Assembly (NCBI GenBank): GCA_036172665.1
Contig: CM069872.1
Coordinates: forward strand, 39,480,101 to 39,544,100
Length of the DNA: 64,000 bases
DNA from: Prosopocoilus inquinatus
Lineage: Eukaryota > Arthropoda > Insecta > Coleoptera > Lucanidae
Direction: 5' to 3'
How positions within the stretch are numbered: the stretch's first letter is position 1; every line of letters begins with the position of its first letter. The notes beneath the pieces were generated by a model. That model saw only the letters and a list, made by a program, of their open reading frames with translations, was not told where the DNA came from and did no database searches. The position numbers and the translations under genes are program-made. Positions 57,251-64,000 of this stretch are shown one piece after another.

Positions 57251-58293
57251 ACATGTTTTTTTTTAGCTTTAGCGGCCGGTGTTTTTATGGTTCTTGTTAT
57301 AGACCATGTTACTTATATCCGATAATTTAGAAACCCACTCCTGCAAACAAGAATTGAAACTAACAACGAAAATACTAAAACTTAAATCGATAATTAAATA
57401 AACTTATTACAAAAATTGATGAATTATCATTTACATTTTCTATGTGAATGGTTGTACACGGTCAAAAGAGGTAAATCTTTGTGACAGAGTTTTTCCATAA
57501 GTTTTTCATATTGTTCGTTCCATAATATTTAAAGCTTTAAGGTGATTTGCTTAGGAGATTTAAATTTGGATTAAATATAACATAAATGAAAAATAAATAA
57601 TAGTGAAGTCATGCATTTTTCTGAACTATTTTTTTTCTTTAAATGATTGTACGACCTGACTTCTAAAACGTCAATACTACAGAAATAGTTTAAATTAAGT
57701 ATGGAGAATGATATGTTGTATACAATAAATACATTTACAATTTTCTCCAGATTTACAGGTCCGTGTATAATCAAACTTTAAAACAAAAGAACGAAAGTAT
57801 TGTAACTGAAGTTAACTGTTTTCCGATAAAAGTATCGTAGCTATGACTGTTTAATTTTGAGCCGAAACTTAAATCCTTCACAACAATTATTGACATAATC
57901 GTTGCTAAGGGTTTAAGCCTCAGCTCAAAAGTTGAAACCCATTTGTAAAACTGAATCTTAGTTGCAGCCCCTGATATGAAATTCTAAACTAATAAATCAT
58001 AATAGTTATGTCAGCATTGATTAGATTCTGATTAGAAAGAGCAGGCTAAGCTAATCTAAAATTTTTGACTGACCACGGTGTCATCTGCAGAGACATTTTC
58101 ATAATATGTTTTATATATATTATAATAATAATATATGTTTTAATACGCTTTCACTTTAACTTAAGCATGGAAATGTTTTTATAGACGAACCCGCGACCAT
58201 TATCTTACAAACAAAAATTGTACATTGGCTTCGGCTGTCCTTTCTGACTTCCCAATTATGTACAAAGCGCATGGGGCACTTAACTTTTATTTC
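57251..58293. other. Gene-free stretch
   Basis: AT-rich. A pair of inverted words near 57850-57960 (GAGCCGAAACTTAAA / CTCAGCTCAAAAGTTG) may be a decayed MITE. No exon supported. Confidence 0.45.
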
Positions 58294-58305
58294 TCTCTTA
58301 TTTAC

Positions 58306-58528
58306 TAGAAAAATTGTGTGCAAATCGTTTTTGATTGCAGTGAAAACCTCGAGCAGTCTCTGGACAGCTGTTTCAAAATTTTTCTAAAATCTTTCATTAT
58401 GCTTTGACAGCAAGCATGGCCGCCTTGCATGGAGGACTTATTAGGAGCAAATCCCGCTTCAATTTGTCTATCCTACTGCAATGTCAGGTCAAAAAGCGAT
58501 AGTAAGATGTCGCTATTTTATCTGTTCA
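58306..58528 (-). mobile_element. Retrozyme-like element copy 3 (ribozyme deleted)
   Basis: A 223-bp copy flanked by TCTCTTATTTAC at 58294-58305 and 58529-58540. It matches copy 1 over the outer arm and the whole body, but jumps from ...CAGCTGTTTC directly to AAAATTTTTCTAAAA at about 58375, which removes the ribozyme core and second arm. Confidence 0.8.
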
Positions 58529-59714
58529 TCTCTTATTTACCTTTATTTCCTCTTCCGATTTAAATTTTGTTCTTAATATATCGTCACATACACGATACTC
58601 ACAATTTTCTGCATAAATATTGGCCATTTAGAGCAATTTTAAGAGCCGTATGATACCACCAGATGTTTTCAAAAATTTGTTACAAAGTGACAGAGACAGG
58701 TTACCGTGATGAATGTTCATTGTTATTAAATGTGCGATCGCAAATTGTACGTTGAGTCGATCTGGAATGTATAATCTCATCTTTCACGCATGCTTTTAAG
58801 TTACTATGCGTCTCGCTTATCTTATCACTTTCGAAACTCGTGTTTACGTTAGTTTCTTAACGGAGGAAATTTTCGGGCTTTTAGGTAGCATGAGAAAAGA
58901 TTGCTCGTTGTCAAGTCAACATTGTAAACGCAGGATTTCTTGAAACAAAGGGGTGAAATGCAAAATAAGTAAAAAATCGTGCGTGAGAGAGAGATGCGAT
59001 TATACGAGGTGCAATCGACGCGCGATATATAGTTTTCGGTCGCAAATAATTCGACACTTTTCTGTCAATTTTCACAAATTTGATACAAAAAATATTACCG
59101 TGTTATGCGGACATAAAGACAAAGAACTTGTCTACTAAATTTTTTCGAACAGTTTACTGTTTATCGGACAACTGATATCGCACACCTGTGCAATACCGCG
59201 AGTCCGATACTGGATTTACATACATAGTTCGTTATAACTCGATCGTTTCCGATGTGCTATGTGCCTACGTGCGATAGGAAAATGCATCCGGTCCTGGCCG
59301 CGAGCAATACATTTTGGTAGTGTCGTCAAAGGTTGGCATCGCACCTGTGCTTTATTAAAAGGAAGCAGAGTGATAACTTAATTTTGAATACTAGGAACAG
59401 TCTCTTAAATATTTAACTTATTTTCAACTCTTTCTTGATTACAAATAGGATATATATCATAAATGATTAGTTTCTGTAATTAAAACTGACGTTCTGACTG
59501 ATAGTGACGACCAAAATTTAATACTCGCGACTGTACGTCTGTTCAATGTGGATAATAATAACAGTTCGAGAGGGCAATGCTTAATTTTATTTTTAAATGG
59601 TAACTACAGCTAAAGTAATTTTTTTGAATTTTTATTAAATTTTTTTAAGTTAGATAAATCACCATAAACAGTTTTATTAATTATTATTGAAGTTGACTCT
59701 CGTCCGTTGAAAAA

Positions 59715-59825
59715 TGTGAGAAAATAGTTTTAGTAACTTTAAAAGGACATTATTAAACTTGGAAGGTGCTCTTTCCAAGTTTAAGTGTTCGTTTAGAGTT
59801 GAAAAAAAAAAACTATTTTCTCACA
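59715..59825. repeat. 111-bp foldback
   Basis: Outer arms TGTGAGAAAATAGTTTT and AAAACTATTTTCTCACA enclose an inner hairpin AAACTTGGAA / TTCCAAGTTT. No coding capacity. Confidence 0.65.
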
Positions 59826-60062
59826 GTTTGTTTAATGTTCATAAATATGAAAAGATTGATGATTTCTTTAATATTAGATTTGTTTGCAAAACAAAACGTT
59901 CAATATAATTATTAAGAAGATAAGTAGATAGGCAGATGTGATTTGTTGGTAGAATATTATTTTTGTTTGAGTTTTTCATATTTAATTAAGTGATTTTAAT
60001 CACTTCTGTGAAATTTAGAATACAATTTCACCGTTACATTAAGACAGTCAGGTTTGTTCCTG

Positions 60063-60136
60063 TACAGTTCTAAATCAATTCGGAACTATACCTACTGTTC
60101 ACGAGCAGTTTAGTTCCGAACCGATTTAGAACTGTA
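60063..60136. repeat. 74-bp inverted repeat
   Basis: TACAGTTCTAAATC...CGGAACTA mirrored by TAGTTCCG...GATTTAGAACTGTA with few mismatches; loop under 25 nt. Origin unknown. Confidence 0.6.
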
Positions 60137-60143
60137 AGGGTGG

Positions 60144-60267
60144 GTTGGATAAAACATTTAAGCCAGGATTAAAATTTAAGCCTGAGATATGGCACACAAT
60201 ATGCTGTACGTCTGCCACGTGCTAACTAAGGGTAAAATTTAATCCTGGCTTAAAAGTTTTATGCAAC
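60144..60267. mobile_element. 124-bp MITE-like element
   Basis: GTTGGATAAAACATTTAAGCC at the left is mirrored by GGCTTAAAAGTTTTATGCAAC at the right (19 of 21 positions), and the CAGGATTAAAATTT block inside also pairs. A half copy occurs at 44525-44557. Confidence 0.6.
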
Positions 60268-61051
60268 GCAGTCTAAAGGAACAAATCTTTTAAACAAAAT
60301 AAGAATTACTCCATTTTCAAAATTCGTTCTGTAATGTAAATTCTATGAATAAACTCTTAATATAGGCCAATTGCATGTTGCGCATAAGTAGATTTCCCTA
60401 TTCTCTATCGTATGGCTTTAGCTGAGCATCATTGTACATACAAAAAAATACGAATTAATGTCGTTAACAGCTAATAAGAAAGAAACTTTAATTCAATTTT
60501 GTGTTGTGATCGTGATCAAAAGCGGCTCAGATGATAAAAAAAACACACGAAGTACCATCTGACATGTTTGTACAAACATCATGTCTTCTTTTACATTCCA
60601 AATCAATGGAAAAAAATCAACAGCATCTAATCTAAAGTTTTTTTTTTTCTTACAAACGTTATATCGTCTCTTGTTTCACCGTCGTTTGATCGTCATTTGT
60701 CTTTCTTGATTTCCAAATCAAAGGAAAAATTAACCAACACAAACACTTGTTAGTTTCAAAGAGGAAACAATTGCAATAATCTGAAATAGCTGGTTACTAG
60801 GTCAGCCAAATTCGCAGAATAATTAATATTTTTGTCAATGAATTTACATGTTTATAAAATAAACCATAACTTTTGTTTTAAACCTCTGTCCAATATTTCG
60901 AATCGCATCGATTTTATATTACGATATTTTTCTTAGTGTAGCACAAATTTATTTCATGCGTACTACCAATTAATTTATTTTTATAATAAAAGTCGAACGA
61001 TCAATAGTTAACTTCGCTGCACACTGTCGCTGTATGTTTTTATTTCCACAG

Positions 61052-61202
61052 TCAACTGTTTAAATATGCGTGGCTGGTTTGCGAGATGGTTCGATCTCGC
61101 GAAAGCTCCGTCCCGTCCGGCGCACGTCTGTCTATCGAAATGCCTAGAAAATTCCGTCGCCGAAGCAAAAGCAGACCTAGACTAGAAGCGACGAGTTTAT
61201 GA
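61052..61202 (+). other. CpG-rich block that may be an exon
   Basis: A TTTTTATTTCCACAG acceptor at 61037-61051 precedes a GC-rich stretch with two open frames. One contains ATG at 61066 and stops at 61183-61185; the other runs to TGA at 61200-61202. Either could be phase-compatible with the donor at 46150, but a 15-kb intron full of mobile elements lies between and I recognise no protein family. The minus strand is also open, so composition alone may explain it. Confidence 0.3.
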
Positions 61203-61297
61203 CGCGCCGGCTTTGACGCATATACGACTAATTCGTCACGCATTAGATCGTCACAATATCGGTATAGAAATCGTATCGAAATTCGTTTATTTTTATA

Positions 61298-61474
61298 AAC
61301 AGATAAAACAACGACATCTAACGATCGCTTTTTAACTTGACATTGTACTAGGATAGACAAATTGAAGCGGATTTGCTATGTTTCTGCTGAAAAAGCCCCA
61401 AATATGGCTGAAACAGCACAACAGAGGCTGCTCGAGGTTTTCACTGCAATCAAAAACGATTTGCAACAAACATT
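61298..61474 (+). mobile_element. Retrozyme-like element copy 4 (short, decayed ribozyme)
   Basis: A 177-bp copy flanked by TTTATTTTTATA at 61286-61297 and 61475-61486. It keeps the AACAGATAAAA end, the GACAAATTGAAGCG block, the ribozyme region and the CAATCAAAAACGATTTGCA arm, but lacks about 60 bp of the body. Confidence 0.78.
61381..61432 (+). ncRNA. Degenerate hammerhead ribozyme, copy 4
   Basis: Stem II AGCC/GGCT and GAAA are intact, but the core reads CTGAAAA instead of CTGANGA (the invariant G is lost) and the stem III and cleavage region reads ACAGCACAA instead of ACAGCTGTC. It should be inactive. Confidence 0.6.
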
Positions 61475-61486
61475 TTTATTTTTATA

Positions 61487-61990
61487 GTTTAGGTAAGGGA
61501 GGTTTTATATTTATTTATATCACTTCAAACTGCCAAATATTGATAGCGTTTCATGAGAACTCTAAGATTTATTCTCAAATTAGTCTAGACTTGTTGAAAA
61601 TTCTGGACGAAACTTTGTTTTTGGAATATTCTTAGCGTTTATTGCTTTTTTTTTCTACCCTATCTCGTCTATTGAAAGACAGCCTTCTCGTACAACTCTT
61701 TTTGTCTCGTCTTGACTTTGCGGAGGAGTGTGTGAGATCTTCCTGAAGTAATCTTTGTTTTTTTTTTGTTGAAGGTCGTTGGAGCCAGCCGCTCATGATT
61801 CTTCTGTCACTACATACATACAGTATATTTTCCCTTTACATTAGCGCACCCTGTATGAAGGACAACTTGATGCTACGTTTCATTTGATAATGCAGTTCGC
61901 TAACGGAGACATTTGATTCTCAGGCGGCCGCTCTGATGCTTCATCGATGCAGACCACAGTTGTTGCTTTTTGCGGGCTGTACTAAATTAA
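61487..61990. other. Gene-free stretch before the minisatellite
   Basis: No exon or clear repeat recognised on either strand. Confidence 0.4.
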
Positions 61991-61994
61991 AAAT

Positions 61995-62165
61995 AGTTTC
62001 ATTCGTCGCAATTCTGTTTAGGAGCTTTATAGTTTTATTCGTCGCAATCCTGTTTAAGAGTTTTGTAGTTTTATTCGACGCAATTCTGTTTAGGACTTTT
62101 ATAATTTTATTCGTCGCAATCCTGTTTAGAGGTTTATGGTTTTATTCGTCGCAATTCTGTTTAGG
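61995..62165. repeat. 36-bp minisatellite, about 4.5 copies
   Basis: TTCGTCGCA (one copy TTCGACGCA) starts at 62002, 62038, 62074, 62110 and 62145, each followed by ATTCTGTTTAGG or ATCCTGTTTAAG. Because the unit is 12 codons long it gives a 78-codon open frame (FVAILFRSF-type repeats), which I regard as incidental. Confidence 0.85.
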
Positions 62166-62409
62166 AAAGTAAGGTTTTGCATGTACACAATTTGTCATGT
62201 CGTCGACCTTCACTGGTTACTACGTTAAGAAATATTCTGTTTGCTGTTCATCGTTCTTTAGAATGTTGAACGTTACTGAGTTCAGTTTGCATTGCAATTT
62301 AGAGCAGAGATGACTTAAAAAAAAATTCGCTCAGTATAAGGTGCCTGGCCGCTTGAGGGCACGTTTTCAGCTGCAGAGATGACTTCTAAAACGTTATTTT
62401 ATATATAAA

Positions 62410-64000
62410 TGAAAAATTTGAACCTTTCAACCAGCTTTGAACAATATTAAGAAACACCAAACGAAATTAATCTCTTTATACGCGAATTTGTGCATAAATA
62501 TAAATTGATGAAACTATGGATTGACAGAACGATAGATCGTTGATGGGATAAGTTGATGAAGTGAAAGTTCGATGAATTCACGCAATAATGAATTAAAGAG
62601 ACGGTGCATCCATGGATTAATAAGGCAATGGATTGATGAATCGATGAAACGAAGGATAGATGAAGCGACAGATTGATGAAGCGATGGATCGATAAAACGT
62701 TAGATCGATAAATCGATGAAAGAGGTTATAAATCGATGGATGGATCAATAAACTGATGGATCGAAATGGTGGATTCATGAAGCAATGGATCGACAGATAC
62801 GTAAATATTTTCGGGCCACAATGACTGCAGTAGTTCAACTGACGCCTTTGTGAGTATAGAGAGGTTGAAAAATTTGAACTTTTCAACCAGCTCTGAAAAA
62901 TATTAAGAAAAACCAAACGGGGTACCGAATTACCTTAACGAAATTAGTCTTTTTATATGCGATTTGTGCATAACTTGATGAAACAGTGCATGACGCAATG
63001 GAAGGATGAAGCTGTGGATTGGTAGAACGATGTTGCAATGAATCCATGAAGTGCTACCTTGATGGATCCATGCAATAATGGATTAATGAAACGATGGACC
63101 CATGGATTAATGAGGGAATGGATTGATGAAGCGATGGGTCGATGAAAGGAAATATAAATTAAGCGAGAGATCGATGAAGCGATGGATCAATAAAACGTTG
63201 GGACGATAAATCGATGAATGGAGCTATAAATCGATGGAAGAATCGATAAAGTGTTGAATCGAAACGGTGAATTGATGAATCAATTGATTGATAGACAGTT
63301 AAATATTTTTGGACCATAATGACTGGAGTAGTTCAACCGACGTCTTTGTGAGTATAGAGAGATTGAAAAATTTGAACTTTTGAACCAGCTCTGAAAAATA
63401 TTAAGAAAACCCAAACGGGGTACTGAATTACCTAAACGAAATTAGTCTTTTTATATGCGATTTGTGCATAAATTGATGAAACAGTGCATGAAGCAATGGA
63501 ATGATGTTGCGATGAGTCGATGAAGTGCTACTTTGATGGATCTATGCAATAATGGATTAATGAAACGATGGGCCTATGGATTAATGAGGGAATGGATTGA
63601 TGAAGCGATGGATAGATGAGAGGTAGGATAGATGAAGCGACAGGTCGATGAAGCCATGGATCAATGAAACGACGGATCGATAAATCGATGAATAGAGCCG
63701 GAAATCGACGGTGAAATTAAGTGATAGATCAATAAAGCGACGTATAAATCCAGCAAACTATTGAAGAAGAGATGATCCGATGAATGGATGGTCCGATAAT
63801 CGATGGATGGTTGAAGTGAGGAAACGATGAAGTGTTGGATGGATGAAGCGATGGCTCGATAAGGCGATAGATGGATCAAGCGACCGATGGCTGTTGCCAC
63901 AGATAGATAAAGCGGTGGATCGATGATGCGATAGAACGATGCATTGATTAAAGGATGAACCCTTGATGTGATGAATCCGTAGATCGTTGATTAGACGAAG
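62410..64000. repeat. Satellite with ~460-500-bp higher-order unit made of GATGAATC-like subrepeats
   Basis: Three copies of a conserved block (TTGAACTTTTCAACCAGCTC-like, then AATATTAAGAAA and GCGATTTGTGCATAA) begin near 62410, 62866 and 63364. Between them run degenerate short repeats of the form GATGAAGCGATGGATCGATAA. The array continues to the right edge of the window. Minus-strand open frames here (62617-62916, 63661-63900) are readings of the repeat. Confidence 0.8.

Larger units (their letters stand above)
58541..61051. other. Gene-free stretch with small inverted elements
   Basis: No exon could be supported. The part at 58680-59300 is richer in CpG and contains two CACCTGTGC words (about 59180 and 59343), which might be E-boxes. 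Small hairpins at 59715-59825, 60063-60136 and 60144-60267 are listed separately. Confidence 0.45.

Noticed and set aside
61052..61360. 102-codon minus-strand open frame
   Set aside because: It overlaps both the CpG-rich block and retrozyme copy 4 sequence, so it cannot be one conserved protein.
62617..63900. Minus-strand open frames with repeated Ser/Ile/His/Phe
   Set aside because: Direct translation of the GATGAATC-type satellite.

Overview
This is an animal nuclear genome, almost certainly an insect: AT-rich DNA, short introns with GT-AG junctions, and proteins that match insect orthologues. A beetle is plausible from the mix of mobile elements (Penelope-like, L2-like, MULE, mariner, and many small elements ending in TACAGGGTG or CAGGG), but the order is not proven by anything here.

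Left part (about 4.3-26.2 kb) is a compact housekeeping cluster. In order it holds a PHRF1-like RING-PHD gene (-, only its 5' half visible), RpS13 (+), an FNBP4-like two-WW protein (-), a Hrb27C/DAZAP1-like hnRNP with two RRMs (+), Elongin A (-) and the TRAPP subunit TRAPPC1/Bet5 (+). The genes alternate in strand, so the divergent pairs share promoter regions of roughly 0.5-0.8 kb. For all except the PHRF1-like gene I could chain exons from start to stop with matching splice phases. The hnRNP gene shows two interchangeable first coding exons and two alternative C-termini, the second in an exon 5 kb downstream.

Middle (about 26.6-42.6 kb) is a repeat complex. A ~14.4 kb inverted-repeat structure (27067-41468) is built from a ~302-bp satellite, ~2.2-kb modules in both orientations and three duplicated copies of one end. 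It has been invaded by a Penelope-like element carrying a hammerhead ribozyme motif, and by a CACTA-ended DNA element that itself contains a mariner-like element.

The most unusual content is a family of four small non-coding elements (27815-28133, 42271-42595, 58306-58528, 61298-61474). Each is flanked by a 12-bp direct repeat. Two encode a complete type-I-like hammerhead ribozyme, one a decayed version, and one has lost it by an internal deletion. They look like retrozymes, i.e. non-autonomous ribozyme-bearing retroelements.

Right part (42.6-64 kb) is mostly intergenic or intronic DNA full of MITEs. It contains a MULE transposase relic split by an L2-like retrotransposon, a possible terminal exon of an unidentified gene (-), a CpG-rich possible first exon (+), a 36-bp minisatellite and a ~480-bp GATGAATC-type satellite that runs off the right edge. 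No tRNA, rRNA or CRISPR array was recognised.
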